Assembly: GCA_003254905.1 (NCBI GenBank)
Contig: QANU01095819.1
Span: forward strand, 1 to 64,000
Length of the DNA stretch: 64,000 bases
Source of the DNA: Nissolia schottii
Lineage: Eukaryota; Streptophyta; Magnoliopsida; Fabales; Fabaceae
Reading direction: 5' to 3'
How positions within the stretch are numbered: the first letter of the stretch is position 1; the number at the start of each line of letters is the position of its first letter. This document shows positions 35,561 to 47,204 of the stretch, piece after piece. The position numbers and the translations under genes are program-made. Under the pieces are notes generated by a model. It was not told where the DNA came from, searched no databases, and worked only from the letters and a program-made list of their open reading frames with translations.

Positions 35561-38260
35561 TTGTGTGTTAGGTAGGTGACTTCTTTGAGCTTGCATGCAC
35601 TACCATGTGTGCATATTTGTTTGTTTATGTGTTTATGTGTTATATGAGATGGCCGTTTAATGTGTTAAAATTTCCTTTAAGAAACCAATGATGTTAGAGT
35701 TGTTGTGGAATATTGTGTGTGTCTGAATTTATGTTGGGGAAAATTGTGTTTTTGGGTGATCGAGTTAAATTGTTGTGTTGTTGTTGATTGTTTTAGTGTG
35801 TGAGATGTATTTTGAAAGAATTTTGTTTGGGGTTTTAGAAAGTTATGAAAAAGTTGATGATGATTTTGGGTTACTAGGTTTTTATTGGAGAAAATGGGGT
35901 TTAAATAAATATGGATGCACTCATTAGGATTTGTTTTGAATAAGAGTGTTGGTGAGCAAAAGGGGATTCCTTGGCATTTTTGGAAGGATTGAGGTTGAAG
36001 ACAACATTTTTGGAAACCTAAAACTATGGCTGTTATTTCAGGTTTATAAGAGTTTCGGGAAAGATAAACTAGTTTTCAAGATTATGGACCATTAGTGACA
36101 TTTTGGGATCCTTAGGGTCTTGGGGAATTGAAATGGGCTTTCGGGAATTTTTCTGAGAAGCTTTTGGGTAAAAGGGGATTTTCTAGGACTTTAAAATGAT
36201 TTTTTTATGGAAGTGTGAGTGTCGGCGAGTTTTAAACTTGCTTGCAAAAGGAGTGTCAGGGAATTATTTTAGAAATTTGAGATTTATGTAAGTTAAGGAC
36301 CAATTTGGGTCCTTAGGATTTTATGATTTCGAAAGACACTAATGAAAAGGTCTTGTGTTTTGTGTAAAGACTACGTTTTCACAATGTTTTTGCAAAATAA
36401 CACATTTGAACTAAGTTGTTCCAGTTTATGTGTGCGTGAGTCAAACGCTAAGTGGATAATTCGAGACCTAAAGCCTGGTACCAATTAAAGTACCTTGAGT
36501 CCATGTTTGGTCCTTTGAGTCTAGAGTCGAAGTATTAGGTCTTGACGGCAAAAGGAAAACAGGAGTTTAGAGTACTGGATATGGAACTTTCTATAATACT
36601 TGAAGTAAATTTTAGCATGAAAGCACTGTGAACATAAATCTAACTACATCCTAATTATATAATATCTATGCTAGGATTAGTTATAGTTGTCTGAATTACT
36701 CTTGAATATGATGCATGTTGTTATTGATAATGATGATGATAGATTATAATATGATGATGATGTTTTAGCATGTCATGAGTATGATTTTGTCATGTTATAA
36801 GATATTGATGCCATGTCATCTAGTTTAATTGCTGCATTATTGCACCGGCATGCATCCAGAGGTATATCATGAGCTGTTATATAAGTGCGTAATACATAAG
36901 TTTGGAAAATGAGTTTTAAAAGATAAGTTTATTAGTAGTTTAGTGAGCATAATAGAGGAAAACCCTTTTCTAAAAGTAACTCTTATATAAATGAGATTTA
37001 AATGAAGTATGCACCTTAGANNNNNNNNNNNNNNNNNNNNNNNNNNNNNNNNNNNNNNNNNNNNNNNNNNNNNNNNNNNNNNNNNNNNNNNNNNNNNNNN
37101 NNNNNNNNNNNNNNNNNNNNNNNNNNNNNNNNNNNNNNNNNNNNNNNNNNNNNNNNNNNNNNNNNNNNNNNNNNNNNNNNNNNNNNNNNNNNNNNNNNNN
37201 NNNNNNNNNNNNNNNNNNNNNNNNNNNNNNNNNNNNNNNNNNNNNNNNNNNNNNNNNNNNNNNNNNNNNNNNNNNNNNNNNNNNNNNNNNNNNNNNNNNN
37301 NNNNNNNNNNNNNNNNNNNNNNNNNNNNNNNNNNNNNNNNNNNNNNNNNNNNNNNNNNNNNNNNNNNNNNNNNNNNNNNNNNNNNNNNNNNNNNNNNNNN
37401 NNNNNNNNNNNNNNNNNNNNNNNNNNNNNNNNNNNNNNNNNNNNNNNNNNNNNNNNNNNNNNNNNNNNNNNNNNNNNNNNNNNNNNNNNNNNNNNNNNNN
37501 NNNNNNNNNNNNNNNNNNNNNNNNNNNNNNNNNNNNNNNNNNNNNNNNNNNNNNNNNNNNNNNNNNNNNNNNNNNNNNNNNNNNNNNNNNNNNACTTTGG
37601 ATTGAAGTTCATTGCGTATCGAGTCGCTGCAACCAGATCATGGATAAGCAAGCACATGCCATCTCTTGTTCAAGGAAAGGAAAGGAAAGGAGTAGCCTGG
37701 CAAGGAAAGGAATAGCCAGTAAGAGGAATGAAAGGAATTAAGATAAATGGGCTTGTTGCTATGTTTAAGAAGCCAAGATCAGTCCAAGGCAGCAACCCCC
37801 CAGTTAGAGACACACACATATAAAGAGTAGAGATACATGGTATATTTGGTGCATAAGTTTATGAGCTATTATAGTGTATGATTATAGACGAGCAAATGGG
37901 TAATTATGCTCCTCGTCACGTTATTATTTTGCAATTGTTGGAGTATCTATTTGTATGAGATTGAACCCTGTGTATATCTTCAGTTGTATTTAAATAAAGT
38001 ATGAGTATTCGAGATTATTTATGAGTGGGATTCTTTAGTTCCAATCAATCATTTATTTAGTCAAATTATGATTATTCATTAGTTTATTCAAAATTTATGC
38101 TTCACAACTCACATTTTCGAAAAAGATTTTATATTTTTAAAAACTTTTAAATTTTCCCTTTTTTAAGAAACCTATTTTAAGTAAGTTAAGTATAAAGATA
38201 ATATAAAATTATATAAAAAAAATACCACTAATAGGCATTAATTATGATTTAAATGTAATT
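35561..38260 (-). mobile_element. TGTAACACCC-family LTR-like sequence on the minus strand, broken by a gap
   Basis: The plus-strand text from 35600 to 36860 and from 37594 to 38260 is G/T-rich and corresponds to the family on the opposite strand. The 37880-37920 block (agcaaatgggtaattatgctcctcgtcac) matches the inverse of the 33475-33845 fragment. An AAGG-rich stretch lies at 37674-37700. Boundaries are not fixed because of the run of N. Confidence 0.4.
37021..37593. other. Assembly gap (573 N)
   Basis: All bases are N. Reading frames spanning it are artefacts. Confidence 0.99.
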
Positions 38261-38599
38261 AAAACGATGCAATTTGTACTTGCCGCCCAGATCTCTCCTC
38301 TGCCGTCGGCGCTGTAGAATTTGTAAGTGACTCGTTTGAGGTTTTACTCAAATAAATTTACCCAAGCATTCTAGAAAACAAAACAATTTTTCTATCGGAA
38401 AGGTGACGACATCCAAGACAGCTTGAACAAGATTCACAATTTCACATGACAAATTCACAATTAATGCTAATATCTTGCTGGACCAGCTCGGCTTCCGGAA
38501 TTACGGAACCATCCTCTGCCGTTTTCGTCAACCTTCCTGCTAACCATTGTTGCGTTGTTTTGTAAAAACAAAAAATAAAATAAAATTGTATCATCCGAA

Positions 38600-41500
38600 A
38601 TGTCGGTGAGTTTGAAGCATTCAATTTACTTTTGCTCAGATCTGCTTCGTTCGTATTACATTGTAATTACCATTTTATGTGTCAATTTCGTTCAACATTG
38701 TTCCATGAATTTATTTACTTTTCGTAGCGGATCCTATATGGGTTTCTTCTCTTCTTGTTTGTTTGTGGCGCATTGTGTTGTTTGTGCTTGGATGCTTGGA
38801 ATATTGGAAGTAAAAGAAAGAAGATAAGAGAGGCCTTGGTTCCATTTTTGTATGGGAAGTGGGAATTAGGAATTATATGTTTCAACTTGCAATGTCTTTG
38901 GTAATTATCCTCGACATACTTTCTTTGGAAAAAATTGTGATATAACCTTTCTATGAGTAAATGATTTTATTGTTGCTGTTAAGTACTTTCTTTGGATTGC
39001 TCCACGTTCCTTGAACCGGATTGCCAATTGGTGAGAGGATAACTGTGGAAAACCACAAAATTACTACTTTAGACCTTCAATGTTCACCAAGGGCCTTTTG
39101 GATCTAATGGAAGCACTGTTTTTCGTCTCCAAAAATACAGAATACAGTGAGTGTTGGTTCTAGACCTGCTGCTATTTATGTGATTCACCTGTTGGTGATA
39201 CATAAACTCTGCCTATGTTGTGTTTTGATGGAAAGCACTACATAACCGGTCCCAGGCATGGGTAAAAAAGGAGGGTTGTGTTAGGCCATCAATAACCAAC
39301 GTAAAACTTTGTCGAATCTTCATGATCTGTTGGTGATACATGGTTGTTTTTCTCCTAGTTGAAGTCATTCATTTTGGGGTGTTTTGTTATAGTATTTGGA
39401 CCATGCCTACTATTGGTTGGAAGTCATGAAGTTGCATCAGTTAAATTTATGATGACAAATCCTCATGCCATTTGAATTGCTGTTGAAATAAGTGAACATT
39501 CAATGACTGATATTCTGTCTTGGTATAAACTTTCCTCTTGGCTTCTCAACTCTCTATTTGTTTGCTTTGTCTTCTGAGCCATGTGGATAGAACTTATTAG
39601 ACTTCCACTTAATTCCATCATTGCTTTAATGATAGAAGTATGGGCTTTTATTCTTTTGTTGCACCATTTTAATTCTTTTTGCAGATAAATCTCTATTTCT
39701 GTTTTGCTAGCTGGTCTTACATTTTCTCTTTTTGTGCATGTCATTGCTTCTCTAGCTTCCAAATTTACAGAATATCATCCTAGAAATACATTAATTAAAA
39801 TCTTTGCATGCAGGCCCCAATGGACCATACTGATCAAAGAGTTGAAGCGTTTTCTCCCTCTACAGCTACACAAAATTGGAGTATTCATGTTTCAAATGTG
39901 AGTAAAAAACTAATTGGTTAGCATCGTAATTTTATAATACATGATCTAGAATTCATTAATATCTTTCAGTGTGGATTCCTGATCACAGCAATATAAATTA
40001 CATATCTTCAACAGGAGACCTGCACCAGCAATAGTAACATTGGAAAATTACTGGTTTGGTCTTGCTAACATATGTAAATAGGGCACTAGTTAAGGAGTTA
40101 AAGTTGAAACTACCAAATGCAAAGTAGAAGTATTTAATATCTCAAAAATCTCAATTCTCAAAAGCATTTAATTAGAGTACACCATAACAAAACCCTCATA
40201 ATTTTTAGAGATTCTTAATGGGTAAATGTATAAGGGGGACTGAATGACTAGAAAACTATTTCAGTTTTTCTTTTTTTCTTTACAAATTGTATTTGTTGGC
40301 TGATTAGAATCTTGGTTTCTTCAGTTAATCTTCGTAAACATTTCTTATATGTGCCCCTCTATCCTTTATATTTTGGTTGTGCCAATTTCTTATTGGATTT
40401 CAGTTACTCCTTGGTGGATAAATTTTCAAGTTCATTCCCTTTTCACGTATTACAGATGAGAACAGTGAAGGTTAGCAACATATCATTGGCTACTTCGAAG
40501 AAGGATATTGGAGAATTCTTCTCATTTTCAGGCAATATTCAACATATTGAGATGCACAGGTTAGAGTGCTTGTAATGTACACATTTTTGTTCATCTCTTA
40601 TGATTTTCATTATTTTAACTTCTGCACTAAATGTCACCTTTATCTTTGGTGGTCGTCCTGCAGGGAAAGTGATCATACCCAGGTTGCCTACGTTACCTTT
40701 AAGGATTCACAGGGAGCAGAAACGGCAGTTCTCTTGACGGTATATTTGTATGCAAATAATTTTTGTATTGAAAACATTACGGTACATTTCATAATAATGA
40801 GATGTGCTGCACCGATAGCGTTAATCCTATTAATACCTTTTCCATTCGATCACTAAAACTGATAAAAAACAAGATAAAATGAAACAGATACTTTTAGTTG
40901 ATTTTCTTTTTCTAAATCATGTTCTTACTCTTCTACTTTTAGTATAGGGTTCCAAGATAGCTGATCTATATGTTATGATCACACCTGTGGAGAACTACCA
41001 GCTGCCCCCTGAAGCTCTTCCCGCCAGTCCAGTAAGTACTTAATTTTCTGTGTTACTTATTGAATGTAATTGAGGTGATCATGCACCATTTTGCTGCTAC
41101 TTACTAGTACACTTTGTGTTGTAAAAAATGCACTAAAATGCGAACACTTTTGCTGAACATGTTTGTCCTGTGTGCCAAAAAATATCAGCATCAAAGTAAC
41201 AAAAAATCCTAAAGTGTTCTATATTTCTAGCTCCTTAAATTATTATTCTTGACTGACTCCTAGTTTCAGGTTTTAAAACATACTGCTTTAACTGATGCTT
41301 CCTGGCTTATTTGGTGCTAAAAATCTATCTTGATGCAATAGCTATAAATTTTAGATATGTTTTGTGTAGCTGATAATATCAGCAACTTTGGGCACCTATG
41401 AAAGCTAACCTTGGCCTAAAAATGAGTGATGGTTTGAACAACCACACTCACAAAGGTATTGGGTCCACGATGCTCATTTTTTCTCCCTCCATGGTGGACC

Positions 41501-44500
41501 ACACAAAGGTGTGTAGTTGTTCAAAGGTCCAAAATGGTTGTTCAAATGCGTGTGCGCGTACACACAAAAACAAAGCCCCTTCCCTAAATATGGGGTTCAG
41601 ATTCTGTCTGGTCCGTGTCTGCGCCACTTCCAACGCATGTCTTATCCAAAACCCAAAAAAAACAAAAATCTTTTATTTGGAAACTTTTGTACACGTGTCC
41701 AATGCATGTCTAACAAGTGCCTTAGAGTATTGGTGTCCGATGTGCATGCAGATATGCCGTTGAGGAGATTTTTCTGTGCTTCATAGGTGTGAAGTTAGCT
41801 ACATTGTATAGTTATTAGAACCCATTTGACCACAGCCATTCGGAACACCGGCCATGAATGCTCTGCGGTGGCAACTTCCTACCAATGGAACCAAGTCGGT
41901 GCTCATCCCTCCTTTGCCATCATTGCCGACAACATCAATTCTTCCTCTCGTACATCGTGGATCTGGAAAACCCTTTCTACCCAATTAACCAAACCGTAAC
42001 CATAAGTGTCATCGCTATTGATGATCAGAAGTTCGATCTTTATCCATTGGTTGATGCCCCTGGGTTTCCTCACTCTCTCTTCGCGTGGAGGAGTCATTGA
42101 TGCGGTGTTCCTCTTGTGATTCTTTTCTGTTCGTGGCCGATCTTTGGGATTGCTGTTGTGGACAAAATTGCCGAATAAATCCACTAATGCCAATAGCCTC
42201 TCACTCAACAGGTTCCTATCCTTTTTATCCTCTTCCATTTTTCTTTGAAAGTCTACAAACTCCTTTTGATGGCATAGCCATTGGCGCATTCGTCCTCCAG
42301 TTGATGATGAATGGCTTTCAGACTTTTCTCAGTGCTGCCAGTTCTTGCTTTCGTTCTTGTTGATGCAGTGAAAACACCCCTAGATCAGGTGAGCTCTGAT
42401 AATAGTGTTAGGACTGGTTCAAAGATTAGGGAAGGAGAAGGAAAATGGGAGAAAATGCATGAAAACGTAGTTAGTGTATTGCTATGCATTCTTGACAATG
42501 TGTGAATGAACCCTAGAAACTGAATAGAGACAGTGTACTACTCCTAAGGAAGATTGAGAGCTCCTCTACTCTCCAAGAGACTCGTCAACCGATTTTCCTG
42601 CCTATTCCCGAGCTTATGAATATCTAGGCCTATTGTGGCCTCTGGCCCAACTCCCTTTCCTTACATAAACCTGTTTCACAATAGGTTTCGTAACAGTTTA
42701 GCATCTTGTGCTCAAGTGAAATATACTGTAAGCTGAGACGAAGGCAGATATGAATGAGACTTATAGATCTTCAACGAGATCTAGGTGCACATTCTCTGAT
42801 GTGTATACAAATTCCTCCCTCTGTACTGGGATAGAAATTCTAATTTCCTTACTGTGAAATTCTTGGAGCTATTTTGACAACTTGAAATTCTAATTTAACA
42901 TGGTGTAAAATTGAACCCAATATGTTAACTTAGAATATAATTAAATTTTGTTTTGTTTGAAACTAATTTAAAACTTAGTTTAATTGGTCTTCTAAATTAT
43001 TGGGAGGGGATAAGGTAACTGATAGAAAGAAAAAATGGGATTAGATAAAAAGCAAGTCTAAAAATGGGGTTAGACAAAAACCAATTTTAAACTGATTTAT
43101 TTTACAACTGATTTTAGGCTAAAATTGGTTTTGATAAGACTCAGTTTTAAAAGGTTTTGTTGTTTGCAAAACATCTGCCTAAAACTTGGCCCCATTGTAC
43201 CGACATATTTAGTTTTTTAAGATTAGCAAAAATACCTTTTTGGTCTTCTAATTCTAGTTATACATGATTTATCAGTTTGGTCCAATTTTTTTTTTTTTTT
43301 TGAGTTAATACCCATATTGATCCCTGAAAATGTTCTTGGTAACCAAGTTGATCCCTCAAATTTTTTTTACTGTCACATCGGTCTCTATAAAATTTGAACA
43401 TTGCCGACATTAGTCCCTCTGTCCAAATTAATAGTGACGGAGGGTAACGGAACTCAAAACAACATTGTTTTGGACACAACTAAAACAACGTTGTATTGGA
43501 CGTAGGGACCAAGTTGGGTAAAACGAATTTTTTCAAGGACCAACTTAGGCAACCTCCTTATCTCTACTCCTTTCTTCTTCCTCCTCCACCATCACTTCCA
43601 CACTCACTCTACCACCACCACTGCAGCGCCACTTTCTCCACCACCACCACTAGATCCCATAAGCACCACCAACTCCACAAGACAACCATCCCGCCACCAC
43701 TACTTCACTATCGCACTTTGCCAAATCAAATCAATAAAACAGAATAAAATAATAAAACCTATAAGAAAATTCCAAAATTCAAAGGCAGTGGGGAAGGGCG
43801 AAGAGGATTACTTGGTTGTTGAGGGTTGGCCGAGGTTGCCCAATTTGAAAAATTTTTTGTTTTGCCCAACTTGGTCTATGAAAAAATTCGTTTTACCCAT
43901 CTTGGTCCATGCGTCTAATACGGCATCATTTTGTTTGTGCCCAAACAATGTCATTTTGAGTTCCGTCACCCTTTGTCATGGCTGTTTTGGATGGAGGGAT
44001 TAACATGGGCAACGTTCAAATTTTATAAGGGCTATTGTGGCACTAAAAGATTTTTAAGGACCAAAGTGGGCACTGAGGACATTTCCCGGGACCATGTTGA
44101 TTTGGTCCTCTATGTTTCGAGTCACTATCAATTTGGTCCGTCATGCTAACGCACAAAAGGGACCAATTTGATATTGATTTGAAATGTACAAGACCAAATC
44201 GACATTTAGAAGACCAAATTGGTAGGTCAGATAAAGGTATGGGGCAAGATACAAAAAAAGAAGCTACACAACCAAAGTGATATAGCTAGAGGACCAAAAG
44301 TGTAACTCTGCCTCTAAGATTTCCATACACCATCTAAGTATCTGTTAAGTTTCTAATGTACAATGCTCTTTTCAATAGACAAACCAAACTGCTAAGAGGG
44401 CTGAAGATGTAATGAGCACAATGCTTGCGAAGGGTTTCATTTTGGGTAAGGATGCAATCAACTTGGCAAAAGCCTTTGATGAACGGCATCACTTGACCTC

Positions 44501-44942
44501 AAATGCTTCTTCCACAGTCGCTTCCATTGATCGTAAAATTGGTTTAAGTGATAAACTAAGCACTGGAACAGCTATTGTCAATGAAAAGGTAAGAGAGATG
44601 GATGAAAAATTTCAGGTTTCTGAAAAGACGAAATCTGCTATTGCTATTGCTGAGCAAAAGGCAAGTAGTGCTGGATCTGCTATCATGAGCAATCCTTATG
44701 TATTAACTGGTGCTTCATGGGTGTCAAGCGCCTTTACTGCTCTAGCGAAGGCAGCAGGAGATGTCGGTACGATGACCAAGGAGAAGGTTGAACAAGCTGA
44801 GGTGGAAAAGAAGATCATTTACAATGAAAGGAAAGGAGCTGTTGATGAATTTGCAAAAATGCACTTTGAGAAATCCTCGGATGGTGGTCCTGCAGTGGTT
44901 CCTGTTAATACTGTTGATGACAGTAAGCTGGGAATTGTATAA
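38600..44942 (+). CDS. BPA1: RRM protein, binding partner of ACD11 (BPA1-like), six coding exons
   Basis: Exons are 38600-38605, 39814-39897, 40456-40559, 40664-40739, 40948-41031 and 44379-44942. They total 918 bp (305 aa) in frame, with GT-AG at each junction. The six-base first coding exon (Met-Ser) joins the exon beginning APMDHTDQRVEAF. The RRM (about residues 33-105) starts RTVKVSNISLATSKKDIGEF, with RNP-like VAYVTFKDSQGAETAVLL and YVMITPVENYQLPPEA. The long last exon encodes the conserved helical tail found in this family (KGFILGKDAINLAKAFDE, SNPYVLTGASWVSSAFTALA). BPA1 binds the sphingolipid-transfer protein ACD11 and influences cell death and defence in Arabidopsis; function here is by family. 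The third exon lacks the usual MSVKTVKVSN start because the N-terminal extension is supplied by exon 2. Intron 5 is 3.3 kb and full of transposons. Confidence 0.9.
41390..41790. mobile_element. Possible MITE with CTATGAAG-type ends
   Basis: The left end reads CACCTATGAAAGC. The right end, inverted, reads CACCTATGAAGCAC (plus strand GTGCTTCATAGGTG). The interior has the 'gtgtccgatgtgcatgc' wording common in legume introns. No target duplication could be seen, so the call is weak. Confidence 0.3.
41800..42405 (-). pseudogene. Gypsy gag fragment in intron 5 of the BPA1-like gene
   Basis: The minus-strand frame 41903-42289 contains DTYGYGLVNWVERVFQIHDV and REEELMLSAMM, fitting the retrotrans_gag pattern (W....E.FF....V.EE.....A). 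It begins next to a primer site (minus TTATCAGAGCTC at 42391-42402) and an LTR. It ends without polymerase, so it is a truncated relic. Confidence 0.6.
42406..42695 (-). mobile_element. LTR of the truncated gypsy relic
   Basis: On the minus strand it begins TGTTACGAAACC and ends CAGTCCTAACA, about 290 bp with TGTTA/TAACA termini. The primer site follows directly. Confidence 0.65.
43225..44315. mobile_element. Nested foldback elements
   Basis: The inner inverted repeats span about 43298-43550 and 43820-44104. They share blocks such as TATAAAATTTGAAC, GACGGAACTCAAAA and GGGTAAAACGAATTTTTTCA in opposite orientation; arms are about 250 bp. Outside lies a second pair: 43225-43280 (ttggtcttctaattctag...) and, inverted, 44110-44315 (ttggtcctctagctatatc...). 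A CCACC-rich loop (43560-43690) separates the inner arms. It lies in intron 5 of the BPA1-like gene. Elements of this kind are frequent in legumes; the superfamily is unknown. Confidence 0.7.
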
Positions 44943-45354
44943 CATGACCTGATTCACACAATCCCTCAGTCTTCGCGAACCTCGCTGGATCGATTAAGAT
45001 ACCAACTGCTGTACGATTGATTAGTCTTATTGATTTTTATATCGATGTAAAGTTCTGTTTGATATATGTGATTGTTAAATATGGTCAACATTCACCAAAA
45101 TTGATTAATTGTTATTTGTTATCATGTTACTATTTTGGTTTTTTTTTCCACTCATTTCTCACAAGTGGTTACGTTCGAGGAGGGGGTTTAAATGTGAATG
45201 TTAGGATTAAATATGTTTTTAGTTCTTTATAAATTTTGGATTGTGTTTTAATCTTTATCATTTTTTTTTAAAAATCGCGCGTCCCTCATAAATTTTTTTG
45301 TAAGATTTTATTCTCCCCGTCATGTTAAGCGATTAATAACTGCAATCAATTTTG

Positions 45355-45778
45355 AAATTTTGGCATGAGGGAAAGCGAAGTGGGTAAGCTTGGAAAACAA
45401 AGATTGATAATTGAATATCCAAACGAGGTAATTTAAGAAGGAAGAAGGATTACCCATGTCTGAGCCACATATTGTTTTCCAAAATTATAAATTGAGCATT
45501 GAAAGATTTGGAACAAGAAAAAATAGCAGTCATTCTTTTTGGAGGTAGGGGGCATTAATAGCTTTATGCATGTGATGTTTGGGGCTCCATAAAGGGATAG
45601 AAATTTATCTGACCATTGTTGACAGCTTAACTAAGAGAGATTGAAATCAACTTTTAAATTTTGGCATGAGGGGAAGCAAAGTGGGTAAGCTTGGAAAATA
45701 AAGATTGATAATTGAAGATCCAAGTAATTTAAGAAGGAAGAAGAATTACCCATGTCTGTGCCACAGATTGTTTTCCAC
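45355..45778. repeat. Dispersed direct duplication of about 125 bp
   Basis: Positions 45355-45482 and 45657-45778 share 'ttttggcatgaggg.aagc.aagtgggtaagcttgg' through 'ccac(a)tattgttttcc', apart by about 300 bp. There are small indels and about 10 differences. The function is unknown. Confidence 0.8.
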
Positions 45779-46050
45779 GATGGTTTGAGGAGCTAGGTGT
45801 TGTGAGATGAAAAGGATTTCAAGAGATGTAGTACATGATCTGAAAACTATTAATGACATGTGGATGGCATACAAAGTGTCATGTAAGTAAGCATACATGT
45901 AGGTAGGGTGGAAATAAATTTAGATCATTCTACGGTAAGTGTCATGACATTGGTCTGTTAATATTACTTTTTTCATTGTGTATATTTTGCTTTGTAGTTT
46001 AGGTTCACGTATCTACCTCCTATGTGAAAAATTATAACTAATTAGGTGAA

Positions 46051-46053
<3 letters not shown>

Positions 46054-46124
<71 letters not shown>
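46054..46124. repeat. (CA)n-(TA)n compound microsatellite
   Basis: A CA tract to about 46110 is followed by an AT tract to about 46124. Confidence 0.95.
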
Positions 46125-46221
46125 TTCTATCATGTAATTTACTATTTATATTCATTTCTAATCAAATCTATGAAATTTTATAGAATGCAGGGGAAATGCC
46201 AATAAGTTTAGATGAGAAGAA

Positions 46222-46435
46222 GCATGCAAAAGATTTGAATAATTGTACAATTGTATGTTATAAACAATGAAGATGAAGAAAGAACGTGTTGACATAGTCT
46301 AAAATTGGAGTAGTTTAAAGAATAAATCGCATGCAAAAGGTTTGAACAAGTGTACAATTGTATGTCAGATAAAGAAAGAATGTGTTGACCAGACACGAAA
46401 TAGGATAAGTTTAAATCATAGATTAGCAATTAAAA
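46222..46435. repeat. Two tandem copies of a 107-bp unit
   Basis: The unit starting gcatgcaaaagatttgaa at 46222 recurs at 46329 (gcatgcaaaaggtttgaa). Both contain 'tgtacaattgtatgt' and 'aagaaagaa.gtgttgac'. Similarity is clear though diverged. Confidence 0.75.
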
Positions 46436-47204
46436 GCAATTCTACTTATATATTGTCTTTGCTAATGATGTTTTCTTTTGTGGTGATTTGGGTGTTGGTT
46501 GCAAGTTTCATTGTTCATGCAAACTGATCTAAAATTTAATACTTATTGGAGTTCACTTATCATATTTTCATAAACAATTTGAATCATTATCTTAGTTATA
46601 ATAACTTGCCTAATCTAATTATGAACTGTGAATATGTTTACTTTCCATTATAAATGACATAGTGTTAAATATGTAAACCAATCTAATTAAATTTCTCCGC
46701 ACATCACGCGGGTTAAATACTAGTTATGTTAAAAGATTGCAAGGAGGCGACAAAAGCTAATGTCTGCTAAGAGAGGGCTCATATATAATGCTAGAAGATA
46801 CCAAACTTCTGTATACCAAACTTCTCCCGCTGTTAGGTTTTTGCAGCTTCAAAAGAAAAGATGTGCGTAAGATTTTGAGAATGTGGGCCTCACGATGTAT
46901 TGTGAGGGGGAGACTGAATGTCTACACAAACTTTAGTGTTAAAATAGGATTTGTGTAAGTCTTTATACCAATTACCACTTTGGAACAATCAATATAGTTA
47001 CATGCGAAAAAGAATTGATTTTTGCCTACCAAAAAAAGAATTGATTTTCCTTCCTCTCAGGTTGGAAAACAAAACGAAATTTATTCTGTGTTAATGAAAA
47101 ATCAACCAGGCATAAGAAAGTCATTTGTCTTCAGATAGGTAGGAGCAATCACAGCCAAACTGAGTTGTGTAGCGGGGATGTCCTCCATGCCAGCTAGTAT
47201 GTTG

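Noticed and set aside
37009..37657. Long open frames across the run of N
   Set aside because: They consist almost entirely of unknown residues.
43496..44149. Plus-strand open frames over the nested foldback
   Set aside because: They come from the CCACC loop and inverted arms, not from a gene.
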